This document shows positions 8,871-16,411 of a stretch of 43,177 bases of DNA, in pieces. The DNA lies in the NCBI GenBank assembly GCA_020435995.1, contig JAGQYO010000004.1, positions 63,000 to 106,176 of the forward strand. The letters run 5' to 3'. A program made the translations under genes and the position numbers. The stretch comes from Flavobacteriales bacterium (GTDB taxonomy: Bacteria; Bacteroidota; Bacteroidia; Flavobacteriales_G; Salibacteraceae). Position 1 is the stretch's first letter; each line of letters opens with the position of its first letter. The notes beneath the pieces were generated by a model. It ran no database searches. It worked only from the letters and a program-made list of their open reading frames with translations, and was not told the DNA's origin.

Positions 8871-9719
8871 TTGAGCTCCTTAGAAGACATATCGGATTAT
8901 TATAACCAAACATTTACCCACTACCTTACATGGTGGAACTTATCGAAAAGCAATGCACTACATTACGGTATCTGGCACTCGGGTACCAAAAATTTTGAAG
9001 AAGCACTAGCCAATACAAATAAACTGATGGCACAATTGGCCAATATCGAAAGAAACAGCAAGGTGCTTGATGCCGGATGCGGTGTAGGTGGTTCTTCCTT
9101 CTTTTTGGCAAAAGAATTTGGTTGTATTGTAGAAGCAATAACTCTCAATGAAAAACAGGTAAATTTCGGAAAGGAATATATCCAGAAAAATAAACTGGAA
9201 CCACAAGTTTGTATTTCTCAGCAAGATTACTGCAATACGAATTTCAAAGATGAATCATTTGACTTTGTATGGGCCTGCGAAAGCTCTTGCCATGCCTACC
9301 CAAAAGAATTGTTTTATAAAGAGGCTTATCGGGTTTTAAAGCCAAATGGCAAACTCGTGGTAGCAGATTACTTCATTACAGAAAAAGGAAAGGCTAATAA
9401 AAATAAGTATATTGATAAATGGAGCGAACTCTGGGCTATTAAGGAATTTCATCAATACAATCGGGTAAGAGAAGAAAGCGCCAGCCAGAGTCTGAATTTA
9501 ATATTCGACGGAAATTATACCAAGGAAATCATGCCGTCTGCCAAAAAAATGTACTGGGCAGCAATCCTAGGCGCCCCTTTTTCAGAGGGCTATAACTTAT
9601 TATTTGGAGCCTCTCGTTTTGCCAAACACCATTATCGAACTGGATATTATCAATACAAAGCGCTAAAAGCAGATCAATGGGATTATCGCATATTGGTTTT
9701 TGAAAAAGGTGCCCTTTGA
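8871..9719 (+). CDS. SAM-dependent methyltransferase, class I (tocopherol/sterol/cyclopropane-type)
   Basis: 282 residues with a Rossmann-fold methyltransferase domain. Motif I is VLDAGCGVGGSSFFLAKEFG (about residues 64-83); motif II/III region contains DFVWACESSCHAYPKELFYKEAYRVLKPNGKLVVADYF. The N-terminal YYNQTFTHYLTWWNLSKSNALHYGIW is typical of the group with gamma-tocopherol, sterol C-24 and cyclopropane-fatty-acid methyltransferases, so a lipid or quinone-like small-molecule substrate is plausible. No specific substrate can be read. The start is TTG at 8871; no in-frame ATG occurs before motif I, and the preceding -7 box is only 5 bases away. It lies just upstream of gldA and metK (the SAM supplier), but with its own and following promoters an operon is not required. 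Confidence 0.85.
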   Translation: MSSLEDISDYYNQTFTHYLTWWNLSKSNALHYGIWHSGTKNFEEALANTNKLMAQLANIERNSKVLDAGCGVGGSSFFLAKEFGCIVEAITLNEKQVNFGKEYIQKNKLEPQVCISQQDYCNTNFKDESFDFVWACESSCHAYPKELFYKEAYRVLKPNGKLVVADYFITEKGKANKNKYIDKWSELWAIKEFHQYNRVREESASQSLNLIFDGNYTKEIMPSAKKMYWAAILGAPFSEGYNLLFGASRFAKHHYRTGYYQYKALKADQWDYRILVFEKGAL

Positions 9720-9760
9720 TAAAAACATTCATCAAAAGTTCTCACTGTGAACATCACGGC

Positions 9761-9768
9761 TAAATTTG
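9761..9768 (+). promoter_or_regulatory. Predicted -7 box of gldA
   Basis: TAAATTTG is an exact TAnnTTTG match and ends 7 bases before the gldA ATG. No TTG -33 element is visible at the usual distance. A transcript from here would be essentially leaderless. Confidence 0.45.
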
Positions 9769-9775
9769 CAATCCT

Positions 9776-10675
9776 ATGTCCATTCAAGTAGTTGGTGTAA
9801 GTAAAATATATGGTGAGCAAAATGCGCTCGATAATGTTTCATTTGAAGTTAAGCCAGGCGAAATAGTTGGTTTTCTTGGCCCAAACGGGGCGGGAAAATC
9901 TACCATGATGAAAATCATCACCTGCTATCTTCCCCAATCTATGGGAGTTGTGAAGGTTTGTGGGTTTGATGTAACCCAAGAAGAAATGGAGGTAAAAAAG
10001 CGAGTAGGCTACCTTCCAGAGCACAACCCTCTCTACCTAGAAATGTATGTAAAGGAGTATCTTGGATTTATTGCGGGTTTGCATAAAATCAAAAACAAAA
10101 AAGAAAAGGTTGCTGGTATCATTGAATTAGTTGGACTTCAGATTGAGCAAAAAAAGAAGATTGGTGCGCTATCAAAGGGTTACCGCCAAAGGGTGGGTTT
10201 AGCTCAAGCCTTGATTCACGATCCCGAGGTTCTAATACTCGATGAACCCACCACGGGATTAGATCCCAATCAAATAGAAGAAATCAGGAGTTTGATAAAA
10301 AAAATAGGCCGCGACAAAACGGTAATGATGTCTACACACATCATGCAAGAAGTAGAAGCGGTGTGCGATAGGGTCATTATCATCAACAAAGGAAAAATAG
10401 TGGCAAACGATACGTCGGCGCACATTCGGGCATCAAACCAAACCCTCATTACCATTAAAGTGGAGTTCGCAGCACCTATTTTATCTTCTGATTTAATGGG
10501 AATTAAAGGAGTATTGGAGGCAAAAAATGTTTCTGGAAATTTGTGGTTACTCCAATGCAAAACAGATGTGCGAGATCAACTATTTAAATTCTCTTTGGAG
10601 AAAAATACTTCGGTAATTACACTTCAAAAGGAAGAGGAAAAGTTAGAGGACGTATTTCGCAACCTCACCAATTAA
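9776..10675 (+). CDS. gldA: Gliding motility ABC transporter ATP-binding protein GldA
   Basis: 299 residues. It has Walker A GPNGAGKST (about residues 35-43), signature LSKGYRQRVGLAQAL (about 133-147), Walker B VLILDEPTTGLDPNQ and the switch histidine in MMSTHIMQEVEAVCDRV. The stretches YLPEHNPLYLEMYVKEYL and LSKGYRQRVGLA..L are characteristic of GldA from gliding Bacteroidota. GldA energises the GldFG permease; gldF and gldG are not in the window, consistent with gldA lying apart from gldFG in Flavobacterium. The cytoplasmic ATPase is probably needed for gliding in some species but dispensable in others. The assignment over a generic ABC-2 ATPase is fairly secure from these motifs. Confidence 0.85.
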   Translation: MSIQVVGVSKIYGEQNALDNVSFEVKPGEIVGFLGPNGAGKSTMMKIITCYLPQSMGVVKVCGFDVTQEEMEVKKRVGYLPEHNPLYLEMYVKEYLGFIAGLHKIKNKKEKVAGIIELVGLQIEQKKKIGALSKGYRQRVGLAQALIHDPEVLILDEPTTGLDPNQIEEIRSLIKKIGRDKTVMMSTHIMQEVEAVCDRVIIINKGKIVANDTSAHIRASNQTLITIKVEFAAPILSSDLMGIKGVLEAKNVSGNLWLLQCKTDVRDQLFKFSLEKNTSVITLQKEEEKLEDVFRNLTN

Positions 10676-10769
10676 CCGATACATTTTTTCGAGATTTAAT
10701 AATCCTTTTCTCAATTCTTTAATTAATTATTTTCGTGGCTCAATTTTTATACGAAAAAACACACAATAA

Positions 10770-12023
10770 ATGGCTTATTTTTTTACTTCTGAATCAGTAT
10801 CAGAAGGACACCCAGATAAAATTGCAGATCAAATTTCAGACGGACTTATCGATAATTTCCTCGCGTTTGATTCGTCTTCTAAAGTAGCATGTGAAACATT
10901 GGTAACAACAGGCCAAGTGATTTTGGCAGGAGAGGTTAAGTCTAAAACTTACCTCGACGTTCAGAAAATTGCTAGAGATGTAATTGCACAAATTGGCTAT
11001 ACCAAAGGTGAATATATGTTTGATGCACACTCATGTGGAGTTCTTTCGGCTATTCATGAGCAATCTCCAGACATTAACCAAGGTGTTGAGCGAGCTAACC
11101 CAATGGATCAAGGTGCTGGAGATCAGGGAATGATGTTCGGATACGCAACCAACGAAACAGAAAATTACATGCCATTGGCACTCGATCTTTCTCACATGAT
11201 TTTGCAAGAACTTGCAGCCCTGAGAAGAGAAGCCAAAGAAATGCCTTATTTGAGGCCCGACTCAAAATCGCAGGTTACTTTAGAATATGATGATAACAAC
11301 AAACCCATTAGAATTGCAGCTGTAGTTGTTTCTACTCAGCATGACGATTTCGATACCGAAACCAAAATGTTGGAAAGAATTAGTAAAGATATAAAAGGCA
11401 TATTGATTCCACGCGTTAAGGCAAGGTTATCGAAGGAGAATCAAGCCTTGTTCGATGATCGGGTTATTTATCATATTAACCCCACCGGAATTTTTGTAAT
11501 TGGCGGTCCACACGGCGATACGGGACTCACAGGAAGAAAGATTATTGTAGATACCTATGGTGGCAAAGGAGCACATGGTGGTGGGGCTTTCTCTGGAAAA
11601 GACCCAAGCAAGGTTGACCGCTCTGCTGCTTATGCAACACGACACATTGCAAAAAATTTAGTTGCTGCAGGTCTTTGTGATGAAGTATTGGTGCAGGTGT
11701 CATACGCAATTGGAGTAGCCAAGCCAATGGGAATTTTTGTCAACACCTATGGCACTGCCAAAGTGAATATGAACGACGGTGAAATTGCGAATAAAGTAGA
11801 GGCTATTTTCGATATGCGCCCCTATGCCATCGAGCAAAGATTGAAATTGCGAAACCCCATGTATTTGGAAACCGCCGCTTATGGGCACATGGGTCGTCAA
11901 AATGAAATTGTAACTAAAACATTTAGCACCCCAGATGGCGAAACTAAAACCATGGAAGTCGAATTATTTACATGGGAAAAATTAGATTTCGTTGATCAAG
12001 TAAAGGCTGGTTTCGGACTCTAA
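10770..12023 (+). CDS. metK: S-adenosylmethionine synthase
   Basis: 417 residues, normal for MetK. It makes S-adenosylmethionine from ATP and methionine in the cytoplasm. Diagnostic motifs are present: [15 protein letters not shown] near the N-terminus (ATP and Mg2+ binding), [12 protein letters not shown] (methionine/K+ site), and the glycine-rich [22 protein letters not shown] phosphate loop. The ATG at 10770 follows an A-rich leader (cacacaataa) as usual in Bacteroidota. A TAnnTTYG-like box (TATTTTCG, 10728-10735) lies 34 bases upstream and could be its promoter. No clear terminator follows; the next operon's control region starts about 75 bases after the stop. Confidence 0.97.
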   Translation: MAYFFTSESVSEGHPDKIADQISDGLIDNFLAFDSSSKVACETLVTTGQVILAGEVKSKTYLDVQKIARDVIAQIGYTKGEYMFDAHSCGVLSAIHEQSPDINQGVERANPMDQGAGDQGMMFGYATNETENYMPLALDLSHMILQELAALRREAKEMPYLRPDSKSQVTLEYDDNNKPIRIAAVVVSTQHDDFDTETKMLERISKDIKGILIPRVKARLSKENQALFDDRVIYHINPTGIFVIGGPHGDTGLTGRKIIVDTYGGKGAHGGGAFSGKDPSKVDRSAAYATRHIAKNLVAAGLCDEVLVQVSYAIGVAKPMGIFVNTYGTAKVNMNDGEIANKVEAIFDMRPYAIEQRLKLRNPMYLETAAYGHMGRQNEIVTKTFSTPDGETKTMEVELFTWEKLDFVDQVKAGFGL

Positions 12024-12098
12024 AGCTTCCATAAATTAGGCTTTCAAAAGTCATCTATGTATGGCTATTCTTTTCTAAAAAACGAAATCCGAGCAAAA

Positions 12099-12116
12099 AA
12101 CTGACTTGCGTCAGTT
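12099..12116. promoter_or_regulatory. Perfect palindrome upstream of the nos operon, Crp/Fnr-like operator candidate
   Basis: AACTGAC (12099-12105), TTGC, GTCAGTT (12110-12116) is a perfect inverted repeat with 7-bp arms and a 4-base centre. The layout CTGAC-N4-GTCAG has the same spacing as the FNR box TTGAT-N4-ATCAA. It lies 39 bases (centre to box start) upstream of the predicted -7 box, which lacks a -33 element, as expected for an activator-dependent promoter. Regulator identity is inference. Confidence 0.5.
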
Positions 12117-12145
12117 AATAAAGATATAAAGGTCTTTTTTTACCT

Positions 12146-12153
12146 TAGCTTTG
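12146..12153 (+). promoter_or_regulatory. Predicted -7 box of the nos operon
   Basis: TAGCTTTG is an exact TAnnTTTG match 39 bases before the ATG of the fasciclin gene. No TTG lies 17-23 bases upstream, suggesting dependence on an activator bound at the palindrome at 12099-12116. Confidence 0.5.
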
Positions 12154-12192
12154 TCTTGCACCTTTGCAGGGTAATTTAAATCTCACAAAAAA

Positions 12193-12771
12193 ATGAAAAA
12201 AATAACACGCGCATTTTTCACCCTAGCTTTGGGAGGAATGCTTTTTACTGGATGCAACCAACCTGCTGGCGACAATGCTGAAACAACTGAATCTTCAGCT
12301 CCAGAACAAGACGTTTCTAAAGGTCAATCTATGGTGGCCGCAAGTGAGGGTGAAACACCCAATATCCTTCAGGTTGCATTGGGGTCCCCAGATCATACAA
12401 CACTAGTTGCTGCGGTACAAGCTGCCGAATTAGAAGATGTATTGGTAAATGCTGGACCTTTTACGGTATTTGCACCTACAAATGCAGCTTTTGACGCACT
12501 TCCTCCAGGTACGGTTGAAGACTTGGTGAAGCCAGAAAATAAGGCCACTTTGGCAAACATCATTAAATACCACGCAGCACCAGGTAAATATACTGGAGCT
12601 AACATTAAAGGAGTAATGATGATTGGTCAAGCTACGGGAGATAAAGTTGTTGTCGAAGAGAAAGATGGGGCTACTTACGTTAATGGGGCCAAAATATTAG
12701 GAACAGTAGAAGCTTCAAATGGTGTGGTTCACGTAATTGACGGCGTGTTGCTCCCACCTGCAAAAAATTAA
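12193..12771 (+). CDS. Fasciclin (FAS1) domain lipoprotein, first gene of the nos operon
   Basis: 192 residues. Signal peptide with lipobox LFTGC (Cys21) predicts a lipid-anchored periplasmic protein. After a low-complexity acidic linker (residues 22-55) there is one FAS1 domain, with the typical TLVAAVQAAELEDVL, GPFTVFAPTNAAFDALP (H1 motif) and NGVVHVIDGVLLPP (H2 motif, C-terminal) segments. FAS1 domains mediate protein or surface interactions; some bind ligands. It is first in the operon, 46 bases before the cytochrome ATG, so it is presumably co-expressed with nosZ. A role as scaffold or copper/electron-transfer helper is inference; such genes are recalled beside nosZ in other Bacteroidota. 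Confidence 0.9.
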   Translation: MKKITRAFFTLALGGMLFTGCNQPAGDNAETTESSAPEQDVSKGQSMVAASEGETPNILQVALGSPDHTTLVAAVQAAELEDVLVNAGPFTVFAPTNAAFDALPPGTVEDLVKPENKATLANIIKYHAAPGKYTGANIKGVMMIGQATGDKVVVEEKDGATYVNGAKILGTVEASNGVVHVIDGVLLPPAKN

Positions 12772-12816
12772 TAATTACAAATCGCTTATAATTCTACAAA
12801 CAAAAAATTGAATATC

Positions 12817-13317
12817 ATGAAAAGATTAATCTTACCCGTAGCTATTTTATGTGTTGGTTTCATCTACACCAGTTGTGGAGGTGGAGGAAGCACTGAAGCT
12901 CCAAAAGAAGAAAAAAAGGTTCAAATGAACATGGGATCGGATCCCGCTCCATCTGCGGAAGCTCCTTCAGCAGATGTTGGTGACCCAATGACTAACCTCG
13001 GAATCGGTCCAGTAAAATCCATTGAGCTTGCTGCCATAGACCAAGGCATGGTTGCAGAAGGTAAAAAACTCTTCGAAGAGTACTGTACTGCTTGTCACAA
13101 GGTGGATAAAAAGTTCATTGGCCCTTCTCCTGCAGGTATTATGGAAAGAAGAACACCAGAATGGGTTATGAATATGATCTTGAATCCCGAAGAAATGATT
13201 CAAAAAGATCCTTTGGCCAAGCAAGTTATGATGGAATCTAATATGGCTGTTATGGCCAATCAGAACATGACTGAAGATCAAGCCAGAAAGATTTTAGAAT
13301 ATTTTAGAACACTTTAA
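12817..13317 (+). CDS. c-type cytochrome lipoprotein, probable electron donor to NosZ
   Basis: 166 residues from the ATG at 12817; a TTG at 12808 would add three residues before the signal and is less likely. Lipobox FIYTSC puts the lipid anchor on Cys20. A flexible Pro/Ala/Glu linker (residues 21-65) is followed by a class I cytochrome c domain with heme motif C90-T-A-C93-H94 and Met-rich downstream region (MMESNMAVMANQNM) supplying the axial Met. The fold resembles cytochrome c551/c552. It lies 20 bases before nosZ, so it most likely carries electrons from the quinol chain to the CuA site of NosZ in the periplasm. The specific partnership is inferred from position. Confidence 0.9.
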   Translation: MKRLILPVAILCVGFIYTSCGGGGSTEAPKEEKKVQMNMGSDPAPSAEAPSADVGDPMTNLGIGPVKSIELAAIDQGMVAEGKKLFEEYCTACHKVDKKFIGPSPAGIMERRTPEWVMNMILNPEEMIQKDPLAKQVMMESNMAVMANQNMTEDQARKILEYFRTL

Positions 13318-13337
13318 TAGAACAAAATATTACAACA

Positions 13338-15293
13338 ATGAAAAGTTTAAAAATATCAATAGCAGCACTAATTGGAATTAGTGGCCTATTCATCGGATGC
13401 CAAAGTGGTGGCCAAAAGAAAGCGGCTTCTGCTACTGGAAGTGATGCAGCAAGCTCAGTTTATGTAGCGCCAGGAGAATATGACGAATTCTATGCTTTTA
13501 TGAGTGGTGGATTCAGTGGGCAACTCTCAGTTCAGGGACTGCCATCAGGTCGCGTATTTAAAGTAATCCCTGTTTTCTCGGTAGATGCAGAAAAAGGATA
13601 CGGCTTTAATGAAGAGACTAAGCCAATGTTAAATACTTCTCACGGATTTATTCCTTGGGATGATGCTCACCACCCTGAGTTATCTCAAACGGATGGTGTT
13701 CCTGATGGAAGATGGTGTTTTATCAATGGTAACAACACGCCTCGTGTAGCTCGTATTGATCTCAAAACATTTGAGACAACTGAGATTCTTGAGCTTCCTA
13801 ACAGTGGTGGTAACCATAGTTCACCCTTTATCACTGAAAACTCAGAATATATCGTGGCTGGTACCCGTTTCTCGGTTCCCATTCCCCAAAGAAACATGCC
13901 CATTAACCTTGCAAAGGGAAATTTTAAAGGTGCACTTTCTTTTATTACAGCTAATGAGCCTGGGAATATGACAATTAAATTTCAGATTCTGGTGCCAGGA
14001 TTTGACTACGACTTAGCGCACTCAGGAAAGGGTAAATCACACGGTTGGACTTTCTTTACTACGTATAACACGGAAGAAGCCCACACCCTGAAAGAAGCTT
14101 ATGCTTCTCAAAATGACAAGGATTACATCGCGGCGGTAAACTGGAAAAAAGCTGAAGAATATTTGGCTGCAGGAAACTTTACTGAAATGCCTGCCGAGTA
14201 TGCTCACAACTATTATGATGAGAGAACCCAATCTGCTACAAGTTCAATGCTTAAGACTGTAAAGGTTTTGGATCCGGCGAAATGCCCAGGACTTATCTAT
14301 TACATGCCTTGTCCAAAGTCACCTCATGGTATTGACGTGAACCCAACAGGAGATTACATTGTTGGTGCTGGTAAATTATCTGCAGACCTTACTGTTCATT
14401 CTTTTGACAAAATGATCGCTGCTATCGAAGGAAAGCAGTTTGACGGTGATGCTTACGGTATTCCTGTATTGAAATTTGACGCGGTAAATATTGGCACAGT
14501 TAGCTCTGGAGGTTTAGGCCCATTGCATACTGAGTTTGATGACAAAGGAAATGCGTATACTTCATTCTTTATCTCTTCAGAAGTGGTGAAATGGAAAGTT
14601 GGTACGTGGGAAGTTCTTGATCGAGTTCCATGTTACTACTCTGTTGGACACCTAATGATTCCTGGTGGAGATAGCAAAAAGCCTTGGGGTAAATACATGG
14701 TAGCAATGAACAAGATCACTAAGGATAGATACTTACCTACTGGTCCAGAAATGTGTCACAGTGCTCAGCTTTACGATATCTCAGGTGAAAAAATGAAGTT
14801 AATTCTTGATTTCCCAACAATGGGAGAGCCACATTACGCTCAAGGAATTCATGCTGATGTTGTAAAACCAAATTCTCAAAAGATTTACAGATTAGATGAA
14901 AATGAGCATCCATTTGCTTGTAAGAAAGAATCTGAAGCCAGAGTTGAAAGAGATGGTAAAGATGTACACGTGTACATGACCATGATCAGAAGTCACTTTG
15001 CGCCAGATAATATTTCCGGATTAGAAGTGGGAGATCGTGTTTATTTTCACGTAACAAACTTAGAGCAAGACTGGGATACTCCTCACGGATTCAGTGTTCT
15101 TGGTGCAAATAACTCTGAGTTACTTATTATGCCAGGTCAAACTGAAACCTTGGTTTGGGAGCCCAAGAAAGAAGGAGTTTGGCCGTTCTATTGTACTGAC
15201 TTCTGCTCAGCGCTTCACCAAGAAATGCAAGGTTACTTAGGAGTTGGCGCCAAAGGACAAGGTGGCGAGCTCAAATGGTCTTTAGGAGATTAA
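13338..15293 (+). CDS. nosZ: Nitrous oxide reductase, clade II (Sec-type) NosZ
   Basis: 651 residues. It reduces N2O to N2 in the periplasm. The N-terminus lacks twin arginines and has a Sec/lipoprotein signal (ISGLFIGC, Cys21), as in clade II enzymes. All seven CuZ histidines are visible: His111 and His112 (DDAHHPEL), His160 (GGNH), His330 (SPHG), His397 (GPLHTEFDDKGNAYT), His438 (VGHL) and His474 (MCHSAQLYDISG). The C-terminal cupredoxin holds the CuA ligands His583, Cys619, Cys623, His627 and Met630 in CTDFCSALHQEM; Asp replaces the Trp of clade I CTWFC, a clade II trait. It is therefore expected to be functional. It is followed by a strong hairpin before the accessory genes. Confidence 0.97.
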   Translation: MKSLKISIAALIGISGLFIGCQSGGQKKAASATGSDAASSVYVAPGEYDEFYAFMSGGFSGQLSVQGLPSGRVFKVIPVFSVDAEKGYGFNEETKPMLNTSHGFIPWDDAHHPELSQTDGVPDGRWCFINGNNTPRVARIDLKTFETTEILELPNSGGNHSSPFITENSEYIVAGTRFSVPIPQRNMPINLAKGNFKGALSFITANEPGNMTIKFQILVPGFDYDLAHSGKGKSHGWTFFTTYNTEEAHTLKEAYASQNDKDYIAAVNWKKAEEYLAAGNFTEMPAEYAHNYYDERTQSATSSMLKTVKVLDPAKCPGLIYYMPCPKSPHGIDVNPTGDYIVGAGKLSADLTVHSFDKMIAAIEGKQFDGDAYGIPVLKFDAVNIGTVSSGGLGPLHTEFDDKGNAYTSFFISSEVVKWKVGTWEVLDRVPCYYSVGHLMIPGGDSKKPWGKYMVAMNKITKDRYLPTGPEMCHSAQLYDISGEKMKLILDFPTMGEPHYAQGIHADVVKPNSQKIYRLDENEHPFACKKESEARVERDGKDVHVYMTMIRSHFAPDNISGLEVGDRVYFHVTNLEQDWDTPHGFSVLGANNSELLIMPGQTETLVWEPKKEGVWPFYCTDFCSALHQEMQGYLGVGAKGQGGELKWSLGD

Positions 15294-15357
15294 AATTCTA
15301 TAACCGCAATATCCTTTTCAGGAGGCTGTCTTCAGATTTTTCATAAGCGTGTTAATG

Positions 15358-15382
15358 GTCCCTGCCAATTTTTGGCAGGGAC
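15358..15382 (+). terminator. Strong hairpin between nosZ and the accessory nos genes (partial terminator or mRNA stabiliser)
   Basis: GTCCCTGCCAA (15358-15368), loop TTT, TTGGCAGGGAC (15372-15382) is a perfect 11-bp stem. It is not followed at once by a T-tract; a TTTTT run comes 12 bases later. The structure probably stabilises the 3' end of the fasciclin-cytochrome-nosZ transcript or lets only part of transcription pass to the downstream genes. Confidence 0.7.
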
Positions 15383-15418
15383 ATTAGACGGCCTTTTTAT
15401 CCACTAAACAAGATAACA

Positions 15419-15991
15419 ATGAAACACCTATCTAAGGTATTAATGTTACTCACCATACCATTAACACTACAATTATTTTTCTTTCCACTCTGGCAAATTA
15501 CGCTAGAAGCACCTCAGTATCCTGAGGGAATTACCATGTTCATCTGGATCAATAAAATCACAGGAACAACTGAATACACCCTTCAAAACATCAACATACT
15601 CAACCACTATATTGGCATGAAATACATCGAGCCAGACTCTATTCCTGAGCTGAAGTATTTTCCTTGGGTTGTAATTGGAATTGCTTTCCTAGAAGTACTC
15701 GGATTGTTTTGGTATAACAGGTGGTATTACTTATTTATTGGTGCCTTGGTTTTTGCCTTAAGCTGTTTGGGTGTTTACGATTTCTATCTATGGGAATATG
15801 ACTATGGTCATAATTTAGATCCAAATGCGCCTATTAAAATAGAGGGAATGGTGTATCAACCCCCATTAATCGGCAGTAAAATGCTCCTCAATTTCAATGC
15901 GATTTCACTACCCGCCACTGGTGGTTACCTTTTTCTATTAGGAAATATATTCGGATTCCTATCCTTTGTGCTTTTTCCAAAAAAGAAATGA
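15419..15991 (+). CDS. Small polytopic membrane protein of the nos operon (possible NosB position)
   Basis: 190 residues with about four membrane segments: near residues 7-25, 78-97, 100-120 and 165-185. A conserved-looking NINILNHYIGMKYI segment lies in the loop after the first segment and contains a potential metal-binding His/Met pair. It sits directly after nosZ, where clade II clusters carry a membrane protein gene often called nosB, but I cannot claim homology to NosB of Wolinella, which I recall as a differently sized protein. Its stop overlaps the nosL start by four bases (ATGA), so it is translationally coupled to the copper chaperone. A role in copper delivery or electron transfer is inference. 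Confidence 0.75.
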   Translation: MKHLSKVLMLLTIPLTLQLFFFPLWQITLEAPQYPEGITMFIWINKITGTTEYTLQNINILNHYIGMKYIEPDSIPELKYFPWVVIGIAFLEVLGLFWYNRWYYLFIGALVFALSCLGVYDFYLWEYDYGHNLDPNAPIKIEGMVYQPPLIGSKMLLNFNAISLPATGGYLFLLGNIFGFLSFVLFPKKK

Positions 15992-16410
15992 AAAGGTTTT
16001 TGATTATAATTTTCGCATCCCTTTTAACGATTTCATGTAGCACGGAGCCTCGAAAAATCCATTACGGATTAGACGTGTGCGAATTTTGCCACATGAGTAT
16101 CACAGATCAACGGTATGGCACCGAAATCGTAACCGAAAAAGGGAAGATCTATACCTTCGATTCGATTGAATGTATGATTGATTATACTGAAGAATCGGGC
16201 GTAAAAGCCGCACAGCAATTAGTAACATCTATACTTAATCCAGGTGTTCTTATTGATGCAAAAGGCACTTTTGTAATTAAATGCAAAGCAATGCCAAGTC
16301 CTATGGGGCGGTATCTGACAGCGTTTCCTAGCAAAGAAGAAGCGCAGAAAATAATAGATGAAAAAGGCGGCGAAATTCTTCCATGGGACGAAGCCTTTAA
16401 ATCTTTCTAG
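15988..16410 (+). CDS. nosL: NosL copper chaperone lipoprotein
   Basis: 140 residues. Lipobox LLTISC places the lipid anchor at Cys17. The conserved NosL Cu(I) site is present as DVCEFCHMSI (Cys31, Cys34, Met36), followed by TFDSIECMIDY. NosL binds Cu(I) in the periplasm and passes it to the NosDFY complex and NosZ for CuZ assembly. It overlaps the preceding membrane protein gene by four bases and is one base before nosD. Length is near the lower end for the family, which often carries a longer C-terminal tail. High confidence. Confidence 0.93.
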   Translation: MKRFLIIIFASLLTISCSTEPRKIHYGLDVCEFCHMSITDQRYGTEIVTEKGKIYTFDSIECMIDYTEESGVKAAQQLVTSILNPGVLIDAKGTFVIKCKAMPSPMGRYLTAFPSKEEAQKIIDEKGGEILPWDEAFKSF

Positions 16411-16411
16411 A

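Noticed and set aside
12099-12116. Nos palindrome as a second site for the TetR at 42128-42700
   Set aside because: Both contain ACTGAC...GTC(A/G)GT, but the centres differ (4 versus 6 bases between the ACTGAC arms), so similarity is probably chance.
12101-12140. Palindrome as the metK intrinsic terminator
   Set aside because: The stem is not followed by a T-tract and lies nearly 80 bases after the stop; an operator explains it better.
12967-13281. 104-codon antisense frame across the cytochrome gene
   Set aside because: It mirrors the cytochrome frame with Cys/His-rich nonsense sequence; no independent support.
16358-16411. Upstream start of nosD at 16358
   Set aside because: It would overlap nosL by 53 bases and bury the signal peptide; the ATG at 16412 gives a clean signal peptide and a one-base gap.
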